Notes under the pieces: model-generated | What the model saw: the letters and a program-made list of their open reading frames with translations, nothing else | Told to the model about the DNA's origin: nothing | The model's database searches: none | Made by a program: the position numbers and the translations under genes | Assembly (NCBI RefSeq): GCF_900104775.1 | Contig: NZ_FNSA01000003.1 | Location: 1,178,001-1,242,000, forward strand | Direction: 5' to 3' | Length of the DNA stretch: 64,000 nt | From: Tsukamurella tyrosinosolvens | GTDB lineage: Bacteria > Actinomycetota > Actinomycetes > Mycobacteriales > Mycobacteriaceae | Shown: positions 26,006 through 36,857 of the stretch, piece after piece | Layout of the letters: every line of letters begins with the position of its first letter | Position numbering within the stretch: position 1 is the first letter of the stretch

Positions 26006-26673
26006 CCACCGCGCGGACCGGAAACCCCCGCGCCGCCGGACGGGTCTACGGCGGCGCCGACGCGCGGACCCGGCACGCCGAGCGCCTGGCCCGGCTCGAG
26101 GACGCCGGGCTGGAGCTGTTCGCCACCGTCGGGTACCAGCAGACGACGGTCGCGGACGTGTGCGAGCGGGCCAAGGTGTCGCGCCGGCACTTCTACGAGC
26201 AGTTCGCCGACCGCGAGGCCCTCCTGCGGCACCTCTACACCGGCGTCCACGACCGCGGGCGCGCCGCCGTCGCCGCCGCGCTGGCCGACGGTGCCCGCGC
26301 CGCCGGCACGGGCGACGGGGCCGTCGCGACGCTGGTCGCATCCGGCCTGACGGCGTACATCGGTGCGGTGCTGGCCGACCCGCGCGGGCTGCGGGTGGCC
26401 TTCGTCGAGGTCGTCGGCGTGAGCGCCGAGCTGGAGGCCTACCGGCTGGCGAATCGCGACCTGTGGGCGCAGACCATCCGGTCGGCGGCGGAGGCCGCCG
26501 GCGCGCGGCCCGTGGCGCCGTGGGTGCACGCGGCCTTCATCCCCTCGGTCAACGAGTTCCTCATGGCCTGGTGGCAGCACGGCGGCGACCGGTCGAACCC
26601 CGCGGAACTGGTCCGCGTGCTGACCTCCGTGCTGACGAACCTGCTGGTGACGGCACCGTCGGACAGGAACTGA
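26002..26673 (+). CDS. TetR-family regulator
   Basis: 223 residues. The helix-turn-helix is in LELFATVGYQQTTVADVCE followed by RAKVSRRHFYEQFADREALL. The C-terminal ligand domain is unassigned. It overlaps the upstream aldo/keto reductase gene by four bases and so probably controls that operon through feedback. I see no strong palindrome before 24938 to act as its operator. Confidence 0.88.
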   Translation: MTTARTGNPRAAGRVYGGADARTRHAERLARLEDAGLELFATVGYQQTTVADVCERAKVSRRHFYEQFADREALLRHLYTGVHDRGRAAVAAALADGARAAGTGDGAVATLVASGLTAYIGAVLADPRGLRVAFVEVVGVSAELEAYRLANRDLWAQTIRSAAEAAGARPVAPWVHAAFIPSVNEFLMAWWQHGGDRSNPAELVRVLTSVLTNLLVTAPSDRN

Positions 26674-26686
26674 CCGCTTTCCGTTC

Positions 26687-26692
26687 TAGCCT
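26687..26692 (+). promoter_or_regulatory. -10 element of the VOC-protein gene
   Basis: TAGCCT, six bases before GTG 26699. Confidence 0.5.
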
Positions 26693-26698
26693 GGCGTC

Positions 26699-27406
26699 GT
26701 GTCCACCACCGCCGTCCCCGTCCTGCCCTGCGTCGACCCCGAGGCCCTCCGCGACTTCTACACGGCCCTCGGCTTCGAGTGCGTCGGCTATCAGGTCCGC
26801 CCGTATCTGTACCTCGCGTTCACGCGCGACGGTGCGGACGTCCACTTCGGGCGCTTCGCCCGCGACGCCGACGACACGGGTATCTGCCTGCTGTTGGTCG
26901 ACGACGTGGCCGCCGAGCACGCGGCGTTCAAGGCCGCGATGAAGGGCCTACTGGGCAAGGTGCCCGCGTCGGGGGAACCGCGCCTCACCCGCTTCCGGCC
27001 CGGCGCCTCCCGGTTCACCCTCGTCGACCCGTCGGGGAACCAGCTGCTGATCATCCAGAAGGACGAGCCGGAGTTCGAGTACGGCGGCGGGAAGGAGCTG
27101 TCGGGGCTCGCGAAGGCGCTGGACAACGCCCGGATCCTCAGCGGCTTCAAGGGCGACGACGCCGCTGCCTACCGGGCGCTGACCTCGGCGCTGCGCCGCC
27201 CCAAGGACGGCGACACCGACGCCGACCGGGCGCTGGCCCTGGCCTTCCTGCTGGAGCTCGCGCCGGCGGCGGGGCGCGGCGCGGACGTGCCGGGCCTGGT
27301 GGGGGAGCTGCGGGCGCTACCGGTGACGGCGGCGGAACTGGAGGCCGCGGTCGCGACCGCCGCCGAGCCGGGCGCGCTGCGGGCGCTGCTGGCCGGCGAG
27401 GACTAG
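26699..27406 (+). CDS. VOC-superfamily protein (glyoxalase/bleomycin resistance type)
   Basis: 235 residues. Residues 5 to 120 form one VOC unit: VLPCVDPEALRDFYTALGFE, then VHFGRFA and FTLVDPSGNQLLIIQ with a terminal metal-binding Glu replaced by Gln. This pattern is close to bleomycin-resistance-like proteins that bind a ligand without catalysis. Residues 130 to 235 are a helical extension of tetratricopeptide-like character. The role is unknown. Confidence 0.75.
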   Translation: MSTTAVPVLPCVDPEALRDFYTALGFECVGYQVRPYLYLAFTRDGADVHFGRFARDADDTGICLLLVDDVAAEHAAFKAAMKGLLGKVPASGEPRLTRFRPGASRFTLVDPSGNQLLIIQKDEPEFEYGGGKELSGLAKALDNARILSGFKGDDAAAYRALTSALRRPKDGDTDADRALALAFLLELAPAAGRGADVPGLVGELRALPVTAAELEAAVATAAEPGALRALLAGED

Positions 27407-27413
27407 CCCGGCG

Positions 27414-27611
27414 TCAGGCGACGCGGGTCCGATCGGGGTTGGCGCGCACCGTCTTCAGGGACTTCTCGAGTTCCTTCTTGGTGGCGCCGTGCGCGGCCAT
27501 CCGGTTGAGCTTGTGGATCACCACGGGGCACTTCATGCACCGCGTCTTCTTGCGACAGCACTTCTTCTTGGGCTTGCTGCCCACGAGCTTGTGCGCCTTG
27601 GTCTTACTCAC
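27414..27611 (-). CDS. Small Cys-rich basic protein, iron-box controlled
   Basis: 65 residues, very basic. Four Cys sit in a compact CC-x5-C-x2-C pattern at residues 18, 19, 25 and 28 (KKKCCRKKTRCMKCPVV), flanked by Lys- and Arg-rich stretches. This could bind zinc, iron or an Fe-S cluster, or nucleic acid. I recall similar short proteins as uncharacterised families in Actinobacteria, but no function. The start is GTG 27611, six bases after the -10 element TAACCT, which is buried in a near-consensus iron box. The protein is therefore likely made only when iron is scarce. It converges on the VOC gene and is divergent from typA. Confidence 0.8.
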   Translation of the reverse strand: MSKTKAHKLVGSKPKKKCCRKKTRCMKCPVVIHKLNRMAAHGATKKELEKSLKTVRANPDRTRVA

Positions 27612-27615
27612 GTAA

Positions 27616-27634
27616 ATAGGTTAGCGCAACCTAA
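27616..27634. promoter_or_regulatory. Iron box (IdeR/DtxR-type operator)
   Basis: ATAGGTTAGCGCAACCTAA. Sixteen of 19 positions fit the IdeR consensus TTAGGTTAGSCTAACCTAA as I recall it. Both half-sites TAGGTTAG and AACCTAA are kept; the mismatches are position 1 and two near the centre. It overlaps the -10 element (27618-27623, minus strand) and ends four bases before the start codon of the small Cys-rich gene. This placement fits repression by iron-loaded IdeR. Confidence 0.85.
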
Positions 27635-27698
27635 TCGTGCGATGCCAACCGTCACATCCGGCGGTCACGATGCGGCTCCTCGGGCCTTCGGGAAGTAA

Positions 27699-27714
27699 CC
27701 TGGTCACGACCAGG
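27699..27714. promoter_or_regulatory. Inverted repeat upstream of typA
   Basis: CCTGGTC-AC-GACCAGG is a perfect 7-bp inverted repeat. It starts within TAACCT (27696-27701), a possible -10 element for typA. It could be an operator or the first hairpin of an 87-base leader. The core GGTC-N2-GACC recurs at 56548-56557 before the aldehyde dehydrogenase gene. Confidence 0.35.
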
Positions 27715-27794
27715 CGTGTCCGCACGCCCCCTTCGACGCGCCCACGGACCACCCTCCGCCGCGGCGCGCACGATCACCTCACAGGAGAACCACA

Positions 27795-29702
<1,908 letters not shown>

Positions 29703-29783
29703 CCGCCTCGGTCGCGGTGACGGGACCCGGCGGCGACGCCTCGGGCGGTGTGGACTTCGAGCGAGCGGTAGGAGGCACGAGCA

Positions 29784-31643
29784 GTGCGGCGTAGGTCCCT
29801 GGGGCTGACGGTGGCGTCGGCGCTGCTCGCGACGACCCTGACCGCCTGCGTCGCGGACCCGCCGCCGGCGGTGCCCGGCTCGGAGACCTCGGCGCCGCCG
29901 CAGGCCCCGGCCGCCACCGGCGCCACCGTGCAGGTGGCGATCGACGGCCTGGGGCCGGGCTTCAATCCGCACCTCGCGTCCAACTCGTCCTCGGCCTCGC
30001 GGGCGCTCGCCGCGATGACGCTGCCGAGCGTCTTCCGCGAGGTCAAGGAGCCGGACGGGCGGGTCACGCTGGCCCAGAACACCGACCTGATCCCGACGAT
30101 CGAGCATCCCGCGCCGCTGCAGATCGCGTACACCATCCGGCAGGACGCGCAGTGGTCCGACGGTGCGCCGATCGCCGCCGAGGACTTCGTCTACCTCTGG
30201 CAGTCGATGACCACCGCCCCGGACACGGTGGGCTCCGCGCCGTACCGGCAGATCGAGTCGGTGGCCTCCGGCGCCGGCGGCAAGCGGGTCATCGTCACGC
30301 TCAAGGCGCCGCTGCCCGGGTGGCGGACCCTGTTCCAGAACCTGCTGCCCAGCCACCTGATCAAGGGCTCGCCCGGCGGCTTCAACGGCGCGATGCGGGA
30401 GAAGATCCCCGCCTCGGGCGCGGGCTACCTGGTCAAGAAGGTCGACGTGGCGCGCGACGAGGTCACTCTCGAGCGCAACGACCGCTACTGGATGAAGCCC
30501 GCCCGCGTGGACCGCATCGTGCTCCGCAAGGGCGGCACGGACACGCAGCTCGCGAACTCCGTGCGGACCGGTGACGTGCAGGTGGTCTCCATGCACGGCG
30601 GGCCGTCGCTGCTGGCGCAGCTCACGTCGATCTACGAGGTGCGGGCCGTCGAGCAGGTCGATCCCCGCGTGCTCTCCCTGACGCTGAACACCCGCTCCAA
30701 GTTCCTCGCCGACGTCGAGGTGCGCCGCGCCCTGCTCGACGCCGTGAACGTCGACCTGCTCACCACCGTCGGCTCCGGCGGCGACGCCGTGCGGCCCGCC
30801 CGCGCGCAGGTGCTGGCACCGTCGGACCCCGGCTACGCCCCGACCATGCCCGCGCGCCCCGCCCCCGCGGAGGCGAAGGCCCGCCTCGAACAGGCCCTCG
30901 CCGGCGCCGGGTACACGCTGCAGAACGCCCCGATCCCGCCCAGCCAGAGCGTGCCGCCCACCCCGCCGCCCCCGACGACCGAGCAGGCCGGCCCGAGCAC
31001 CAGCACCGATCCGTCGGCGCTGCCGGTGCCGCCCTCGCCGTCGCCCGGCGAGAACGTGCAGCAGTACGTCCGCGACGGCGTGCCGATGTTCCTGCGGATC
31101 GGCGTGCCGCAGGGCAATGTCGCCGCGTTCGCCGTCGCCAGCAACGCCACCGACCAGCTGCGGGCCATGGGCGTGTTCGCCTCGGTCGTGACGCTGGAGC
31201 CGCAGGTGGTCGCCGGGACCGCGCTGCTCGACGGCGCCGTCGACGCCGTCGTCGGCTGGTCCAGCACCGGCCCGACGCCGGCGGAGAGGTTCGCCGCGCG
31301 CGTCGAGTGCCCCGCGCCCCCGTCGGAGGGCGGGCAGCGGCCCACGACGACCAGCGCGGCGCCGACGCCGAACCTCGAGAACGACCCCGCCGCCACGACG
31401 GTCGGCGGCAACCTCTCCGGACTGTGCGACGCGGACCTGCAGGGCCTCGCGCTCGACGGGCTGCGCGGCGGCCCGATCGACCTCGCGGCGATCGACGCGC
31501 GGCTGTGGTCGCGCGCCACGATGCTGCCGATCCTGCAGGACGTCACGCTGACCGCCGTCGGCCCGGCCGTGCAGGGCGTGACCCTCGAGGGCCCGCCGCG
31601 CGACGGTGTCTTCACCGGCGTCGAGGGGTGGGCCCGCCAGTGA
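29784..31643 (+). CDS. lpqW: Lipoprotein LpqW, ABC-type peptide-binding-protein fold
   Basis: 619 residues. The signal peptide ends in the lipobox LTAC. The fold is that of family 5 extracellular solute-binding proteins (residues 45 to 600), with a Pro-rich insertion around residues 390 to 430. In mycobacteria LpqW steers phosphatidylinositol mannosides between AcPIM6 and lipomannan/lipoarabinomannan, acting with PimE and MptA. Finding it near pimE, typA and mshB supports this assignment. GTG 29784 follows AGGAGG. The stop overlaps mshB by GTGA. Since no ABC permease lies nearby, transport is unlikely to be its role. Confidence 0.85.
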   Translation: MRRRSLGLTVASALLATTLTACVADPPPAVPGSETSAPPQAPAATGATVQVAIDGLGPGFNPHLASNSSSASRALAAMTLPSVFREVKEPDGRVTLAQNTDLIPTIEHPAPLQIAYTIRQDAQWSDGAPIAAEDFVYLWQSMTTAPDTVGSAPYRQIESVASGAGGKRVIVTLKAPLPGWRTLFQNLLPSHLIKGSPGGFNGAMREKIPASGAGYLVKKVDVARDEVTLERNDRYWMKPARVDRIVLRKGGTDTQLANSVRTGDVQVVSMHGGPSLLAQLTSIYEVRAVEQVDPRVLSLTLNTRSKFLADVEVRRALLDAVNVDLLTTVGSGGDAVRPARAQVLAPSDPGYAPTMPARPAPAEAKARLEQALAGAGYTLQNAPIPPSQSVPPTPPPPTTEQAGPSTSTDPSALPVPPSPSPGENVQQYVRDGVPMFLRIGVPQGNVAAFAVASNATDQLRAMGVFASVVTLEPQVVAGTALLDGAVDAVVGWSSTGPTPAERFAARVECPAPPSEGGQRPTTTSAAPTPNLENDPAATTVGGNLSGLCDADLQGLALDGLRGGPIDLAAIDARLWSRATMLPILQDVTLTAVGPAVQGVTLEGPPRDGVFTGVEGWARQ

Positions 31644-32551
31644 CCGGGGAGGGCGGACGGCGGCTGCTGCTGGTGCACGCGCACCCCGATGACGAGACCA
31701 TCACCACCGGCGGGACCATCGCGCGCTACCTCGCCGAGGGCGCCGAGGTGACCGTCGTGACCTGCACGCTCGGCGAGGAGGGCGAGGTGATGGAGCCGCG
31801 CTTCGCGCAGCTCACCGCCGACAACGCCGACCAGCTGGGCGGCTACCGGATCGGCGAGCTCACCGGTGCGCTGGCGGCGCTGAGCGATCCCGCCGGACCG
31901 GTGCTGCGGCCCCGCTTCCTCGGCGGCATGGGCCGCTGGCGCGACTCCGGCATGGCCGGCACCCCCGCGGCCGAGCACCCGCGCGCCTTCGCGTCGTCGC
32001 CCTACCTGGAGTGGGTCGACGGGAGCCCGCTGCAGGCGCTCACGCGGATCCTCCGGGAGACGCGGCCGCACGTCGTGATCACCTACGACGAGGTCGGCGG
32101 CTACGGCCACCCCGACCACATCGCCGCGCACCGCCTGACGACCGCGGCCGTCGCCGCCGCGGCGAACCCCGAGACCCCGGGGGAGCCGTGGGAGGTCGCC
32201 AAGCTCTACTGGACCGTGACCGCGGGCGGCGACCTCGCCGCCGGGCTCGACGAGCTGCGCGACACGGACCTGCCCGACGGTTGGCGCGTGCCGGCCGCGG
32301 ACGAGCTGCCCGCCCACGACGACCCCGCGATCACCACCCGGATCGACGTCGCGGGTGTCCTCGACCGCAAGCGCGCCGCGCTCCGCTCCCACGCGACGCA
32401 GCTCGGCGTGAGCGCGGACGGCGCAGCCCTCGCCCTGACCAACCGGATCGCGCAGCCGGTCTTCGCCGAGGAGGCCTACGTCCTGGCCCGCGGCACCGCC
32501 GCACCCGGCCCGGACGGCGTCGAGCGCGACCTGTTCGCGGGGGTGGCGTGA
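31640..32551 (+). CDS. mshB: GlcNAc-Ins deacetylase MshB (mycothiol synthesis)
   Basis: 303 residues of the LmbE-like zinc deacetylase family. The metal motif AHPDDE begins at residue 14, and the distal zinc His is in the [11 protein letters not shown] segment near residue 155. It removes the acetyl group from N-acetylglucosaminyl-inositol, the third step of mycothiol synthesis. Order and length match Rv1170. GTG 31640 overlaps the lpqW stop. The gene is followed by a small membrane protein that also follows mshB in mycobacteria. Mca, the related S-conjugate amidase, is the main alternative. Confidence 0.9.
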   Translation: MTGEGGRRLLLVHAHPDDETITTGGTIARYLAEGAEVTVVTCTLGEEGEVMEPRFAQLTADNADQLGGYRIGELTGALAALSDPAGPVLRPRFLGGMGRWRDSGMAGTPAAEHPRAFASSPYLEWVDGSPLQALTRILRETRPHVVITYDEVGGYGHPDHIAAHRLTTAAVAAAANPETPGEPWEVAKLYWTVTAGGDLAAGLDELRDTDLPDGWRVPAADELPAHDDPAITTRIDVAGVLDRKRAALRSHATQLGVSADGAALALTNRIAQPVFAEEAYVLARGTAAPGPDGVERDLFAGVA

Positions 32552-32904
32552 TGGAGCCGCTCGACCGGATCCTGCTCGGCGTCGCGACCGTGGGCGGCGC
32601 GGTGTGCGGGGTCGGCGCCGCGATGTACCTCTACCTGTACTCCGGTGCGGTGCCCCTTCCGCTCTCCGCGGTTCTGTTCGGCGCGCTGCTCGCGGCGATC
32701 TCCGTCGCGGCCCGCCGCCTGGGTGGCGAGCCCGTCCACGGCGCCCTGCCCGTGATCGCGTTCCTCCTGGTGATCGCGGCCTTCCTGGCCGGCGGGCCGG
32801 GCGGCGACATCGTTCTCTACGTCGACTGGCGGCTGCTCCTGCTCCTGCTCTGTGGAATCGGGATGCCGATCCTCGCGGGACACCTGGCATCATCGGAGAA
32901 GTGA
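32551..32904 (+). CDS. Small membrane protein between mshB and fbiC (Rv1171-like)
   Basis: 117 residues with about four hydrophobic segments (residues 8-30, 38-57, 66-84 and 92-112). No catalytic motif is visible. It starts at ATG 32551 on the last base of the mshB stop and its own stop overlaps fbiC (GTGA), so it is coupled on both sides. The place between mshB and fbiC matches the conserved membrane protein Rv1171. Function unknown. Confidence 0.75.
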   Translation: MEPLDRILLGVATVGGAVCGVGAAMYLYLYSGAVPLPLSAVLFGALLAAISVAARRLGGEPVHGALPVIAFLLVIAAFLAGGPGGDIVLYVDWRLLLLLLCGIGMPILAGHLASSEK

Positions 32905-35492
32905 CGGACGCTTCAGAGCAGACCCCCGCGCTTCTCCCGCTGCCGACGGTGCCGAAACGCGCGGCGGAGTCGTACGTGCCGACGGCGTCGGCGATGCGCC
33001 GCGCCCTGCGCCGGGCGCGGGACGGGGCGGTGCTCAACGTCGATGAGGCGCAGGTGCTGCTCGCGGCCCGCGGCGACGACCTCGACGACCTGTGCCGCTC
33101 CGCGGCGCGGGTGCGCGACGCGGGCCTCCTCGAGGCCGCGCTGACGGGGCCCGACGGTACGCCGCAGGTCACCTACAGCAAGAAGGTCTTCATACCGATC
33201 ACGCGGCTGTGCCGCGACAAGTGCCACTACTGCACCTTCGTGACGGTGCCCGGCAAGCTGGCGGCCGAGGGCCACGGCGCCTACATGGAGCCCGACGAGA
33301 TCCTCGAGGTCGCGCGCCGCGGCGCCGAGCTCGGCTGCCACGAGGCCCTGTTCACCCTCGGCGACCGGCCGGAGGACCGCTGGGAGGCGGCCCGGACCTG
33401 GCTCGACGAGCGCGGCTACGACTCCACGCTCGACTACGTGCGCGCCATGGCGATCCGCGTGCTCGAGGAGACCGGCCTGTTGCCGCACCTCAACCCGGGC
33501 GTCATGAGCTGGGAGGAGCTCTCGCGGCTCAAGCCCGTCGCGCCGTCGATGGGGATGATGCTCGAGACCACCTCGGAGCGCCTGTTCACCGAGAAGGGGC
33601 AGCCGCACTACGGCTCGCCCGACAAGGACCCGGCGGTCCGGCTGCGCACCCTCACCGACGCGGGGCGCCTCTCGGTGCCCTTCACGACGGGGCTGCTCAT
33701 CGGCATCGGCGAGGACGAGCGCGAGCGCGCCGAGTCGATCATGGCCATCCGCAAGGTGCACAAGGCCTTCGGCCACGTGCAGGAGGTCATCATCCAGAAC
33801 TTCCGCGCCAAGCCGGACACCGCGATGCGGTCGGTGGAGGACGCGGACCTCGAGGTCTACCGTGCGGCGATCGCCGTGACCCGGATGGTGCTGGGGCCCG
33901 CGATGCGCGTGCAGGCCCCGCCGAACCTCGTCTCGGCCGACGAGTGCCGGCTGCTGCTCGAGGCCGGCGTCGACGACTGGGGCGGCGTCTCGCCCGTGAC
34001 CCCGGACCACGTCAACCCCGAGCGCCCCTGGCCCGACCTGGACGCGCTCGCGGCGATCACCGCCGACGCGGGCTTCGAACTGCGGCAGCGGCTCACGGCG
34101 CAGCCGAAGTACGTGCGCGCCGGCAGCCCGTGGATCGACCCCCGAGTGGCGCCGCACGTCGCGGCCCTCGCCGACCCGGAGACGGGGCTCGCGGATCCGG
34201 ACGCGATGCCCACCGGGCTGCCCTGGCAGGAGCCCGACGAGGAGTGGGCGTCGTCGGGCCGCACCGACCTGAACACCGCGATCGACGTCGACGGCCGCAA
34301 CACCGACACCCGCTCGGACCTCGGCTCCGCCTTCGGCGACTGGGAGTCCGTCCGCGAGCAGGTGCTCTCGCTGTCGGCGCCGGAGAAGGTCGAGTCCGAC
34401 GTGCTGTCGGCCCTGCGCGCGGCCGAGAAGAACCCCGGCGGTCTGTCCGACGACCAGTACCGGGCGCTCGCGTACGCCGACGACGCGGGCCTCGAAGCCC
34501 TGGTGGCCCTGGCGGATCAGCTCCGCAAGGACGTCGTGGGCGACGTGGTGACCTACGTGGTCAACCGGAACATCAACTTCACCAACATCTGCTACACCGG
34601 CTGCCGGTTCTGCGCCTTCGCGCAGCGCAAGGGCGACGCCGACGCGTTCACCCTCTCCATGAAGGAGGTGGCCGACCGCGCCGAGGAGGCGTGGCAGGTG
34701 GGGGCCACCGAGGTGTGCATGCAGGGCGGGATCGACCCCGACCTGCCCGCCACCGGCTACGCCGACCTGGTGCGCGCCGTCAAGCAGCGCGTGCCCGGCA
34801 TGCACGTGCACGCCTTCAGCCCGATGGAGATCGTCAACGGCGCGGCCCACTCGGGGGAGTCGGTGCGGGACTGGCTGATCGGGCTGCGTGAGGCCGGCCT
34901 CGACACGATCCCCGGCACCGCCGCCGAGATCCTCGACGACGAGGTCCGCTGGGTTCTCACCAAGGGCAAGCTGCCCACGTCGGCGTGGGTCGACGTGGTC
35001 ACCACCGCCCACGAGGTGGGCATCCGCTCCAGCTCGACGATGATGTACGGCCACGTCGACAACCCCTCGCACTGGGTGACGCACCTGAACGTGCTGCGCG
35101 ACATCCAGGACCGCACGGGCGGCTTCACCGAGTTCGTGCCGCTGCCGTTCGTGCACCAGAGCGCCCCGCTGTACCTCGCGGGCGCCGCGCGGCCGGGGCC
35201 GACCAAGCGGGACAACCGCGCCGTGCACGCGCTGGCGCGGGTCATGCTGCACGGCCGGATCGACCACGTCCAGACGTCGTGGGTCAAACTGGGCACGGCG
35301 GGAACGCAGGCCATGCTGCAGGGCGGCGCGAACGACCTGGGTGGCACCCTGATGGAGGAGACGATCTCGCGGATGGCGGGATCGGCGCACGGATCGGAGA
35401 AGACGGTGGCGGAACTGCATGCGATAGCCAACGGCATCGGTCGTCCGGCGCGCGAGCGCACCACGACGCACGCCCAGCGGGGTGCCGCGTGA
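32901..35492 (+). CDS. fbiC: FO synthase FbiC, two radical SAM domains
   Basis: 863 residues, fused CofG/CofH. It makes the deazaflavin FO from tyrosine and a flavin precursor, for coenzyme F420. The first Fe-S motif CRDKCHYC is near residue 103 and the second, CYTGCRFC, near residue 563. Both are CxxxCxxC. The C-terminal half keeps the CofH segment [20 protein letters not shown]. The two halves are joined by a linker of about 60 residues from residue 430. Start is GTG 32901, overlapping the preceding gene. Presence of F420 synthesis fits Mycobacteriales. Confidence 0.97.
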   Translation: MTDASEQTPALLPLPTVPKRAAESYVPTASAMRRALRRARDGAVLNVDEAQVLLAARGDDLDDLCRSAARVRDAGLLEAALTGPDGTPQVTYSKKVFIPITRLCRDKCHYCTFVTVPGKLAAEGHGAYMEPDEILEVARRGAELGCHEALFTLGDRPEDRWEAARTWLDERGYDSTLDYVRAMAIRVLEETGLLPHLNPGVMSWEELSRLKPVAPSMGMMLETTSERLFTEKGQPHYGSPDKDPAVRLRTLTDAGRLSVPFTTGLLIGIGEDERERAESIMAIRKVHKAFGHVQEVIIQNFRAKPDTAMRSVEDADLEVYRAAIAVTRMVLGPAMRVQAPPNLVSADECRLLLEAGVDDWGGVSPVTPDHVNPERPWPDLDALAAITADAGFELRQRLTAQPKYVRAGSPWIDPRVAPHVAALADPETGLADPDAMPTGLPWQEPDEEWASSGRTDLNTAIDVDGRNTDTRSDLGSAFGDWESVREQVLSLSAPEKVESDVLSALRAAEKNPGGLSDDQYRALAYADDAGLEALVALADQLRKDVVGDVVTYVVNRNINFTNICYTGCRFCAFAQRKGDADAFTLSMKEVADRAEEAWQVGATEVCMQGGIDPDLPATGYADLVRAVKQRVPGMHVHAFSPMEIVNGAAHSGESVRDWLIGLREAGLDTIPGTAAEILDDEVRWVLTKGKLPTSAWVDVVTTAHEVGIRSSSTMMYGHVDNPSHWVTHLNVLRDIQDRTGGFTEFVPLPFVHQSAPLYLAGAARPGPTKRDNRAVHALARVMLHGRIDHVQTSWVKLGTAGTQAMLQGGANDLGGTLMEETISRMAGSAHGSEKTVAELHAIANGIGRPARERTTTHAQRGAA

Positions 35493-36256
35493 ACGCGCTG
35501 GAGCCGCGCGGCGGCGCGGTCACGGGCACGGTGACGGACCTGGAGCTGGCGCGCACCGTCGGAGTGTTCGTGACGGTCGCGCGGCCCGCGGTGGCCGGCG
35601 TGCGGGTCGTGTCCACGCTGGCCGGGCTCACCCCGATCCCGCTGGTCAACGACTACCTCAAGCGCGACGCCGACGGCCGCTCGCGCTGGTGGGTCATCCC
35701 CGTCGGCGCGGTCTCGACGGTGGCGGTGGCCTGGCCCGGCGCCCTCGGTTTCGTCGCGCGCCTGCTGCCGCTGCAGACCTACCTGGGCTTCGCGAACCAG
35801 ACCCTCGTCGTCGTGGGGGTGGCGGGGGAGCACGGGGTGGACCAGGTGCCCGAGCAGATCGACCTCGTCGCGCGGGTCCTCTCGCGCCGCCAGATCGACG
35901 CCCGCGCGCTCCTCGGGGATCAGCCGGGCTTCCAGGACCTCGTGCCCGTGCGTGAGACGACCGAGAAGCTGCGGGGCGGCGTCTTCTCGGCGTTCGGCGC
36001 GGTCCGCGACGTGCTGCACACCGTGAAGTCGGCGCGCTCGGCGCTCGAATCGCGCCCGCGGCCGGGCGGCGTCTTCGACACGATGGGGAGGCTGCCGGTC
36101 GTCGGCGCGGCCGCCGGCTACGTCGGCGAGTTCGCCACGCTCCGCATCGTCGAGGCCCGCGCCTCCGACGGCGCGAAGATCCTCGGCCTGGAGGCCGCCT
36201 TCGCCGGAAACCCGGCACCGTCGGGCGTCGAGGCCGACCCCGAACCGGAGGCGTAG
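35489..36256 (+). CDS. Conserved hypothetical protein coupled to fbiC
   Basis: 255 residues. GTG 35489 overlaps the fbiC stop by four bases. The N-terminal 50 residues look like a helix with Val/Ala-rich faces. A hydrophobic stretch spans about residues 70 to 115 ([18 protein letters not shown] and following). The C-terminal part has helical segments rich in Ala and Arg. I recognise no family. Tight coupling to fbiC suggests a link to F420 or to the cell envelope, which is a guess. Confidence 0.65.
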   Translation: MNALEPRGGAVTGTVTDLELARTVGVFVTVARPAVAGVRVVSTLAGLTPIPLVNDYLKRDADGRSRWWVIPVGAVSTVAVAWPGALGFVARLLPLQTYLGFANQTLVVVGVAGEHGVDQVPEQIDLVARVLSRRQIDARALLGDQPGFQDLVPVRETTEKLRGGVFSAFGAVRDVLHTVKSARSALESRPRPGGVFDTMGRLPVVGAAAGYVGEFATLRIVEARASDGAKILGLEAAFAGNPAPSGVEADPEPEA

Positions 36257-36282
36257 CCCCGATTCCTGTCGGTCCGCGGCGT

Positions 36283-36288
36283 TACACT
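36283..36288 (+). promoter_or_regulatory. -10 element of the Uma2-family gene
   Basis: TACACT, six bases before ATG 36295. Confidence 0.55.
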
Positions 36289-36294
36289 CGGCGC

Positions 36295-36831
36295 ATGACC
36301 GCAGCTCGGAGAGTCGACTTGATGTCGCTGGACGACTGGCGTGCCTTGGGGGAGGACACGTCGGGGCGGTCGGAGCTTCAGGAGGGGGTCCTGATCGTGT
36401 CTCCGAGTCCGCGCAAACTGCACCAGACCGCTGGTTTGAAATTGGCGATGCTGCTGGCCGCGCACATGCCCGATGGTCTCGAGCTCGTACCGGACTTCGA
36501 CGTCATCGTCGAAGCCGGCTTTCCGCCGACGGTGCGGCGTCCCGACCTCATCATCGTTCCTGTCACCGCTCCGGATGAGGTGACGGCCGATCGCGTTCTC
36601 CTCATCGTCGAGATCCTCTCGCCCGGCACTCGTCGCCAGGATCTGGTGACCAAGCGCAGCGAGTACGCCGACGCAGGCATCCCGCACTACTGGATCGTCG
36701 ACCTCGACGGTGGCCCGAGCATCGAGGCCCTCACACTCCGCGACGGCCGATACGAAGGCGCAACCTCCACAGGTGAATTCACGACGACGGTGCCCTTCGA
36801 CCTCCGCGTGGACCTGACCGCACTGACCTGA
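36295..36831 (+). CDS. Uma2-family putative endonuclease (DUF820, PD-(D/E)XK fold)
   Basis: 178 residues. The Uma2 core is visible: RRPDLIIVPV, then LLIVEILSPGTRRQDLVTKR, giving the D...ExxS...K pattern of the restriction-like fold, and IPHYWIVDLD. The family has many members, mostly of unknown role. Base use is less GC-biased at third positions than in neighbours (e.g. GATTTG, GAAGGC, TTTGAA are common), which suggests a recently acquired gene. It lies alone between fbiC's partner and the convergent nucleoside transporter. Confidence 0.85.
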   Translation: MTAARRVDLMSLDDWRALGEDTSGRSELQEGVLIVSPSPRKLHQTAGLKLAMLLAAHMPDGLELVPDFDVIVEAGFPPTVRRPDLIIVPVTAPDEVTADRVLLIVEILSPGTRRQDLVTKRSEYADAGIPHYWIVDLDGGPSIEALTLRDGRYEGATSTGEFTTTVPFDLRVDLTALT

Positions 36832-36857
36832 CAAGACCCGAGAGCACCGTCGGGAAA

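Noticed and set aside
26002-26673. The TetR gene as regulator of the VOC gene downstream
   Set aside because: The VOC gene has its own promoter element and 25 bases of gap. The TetR gene is coupled to the upstream aldo/keto reductase.
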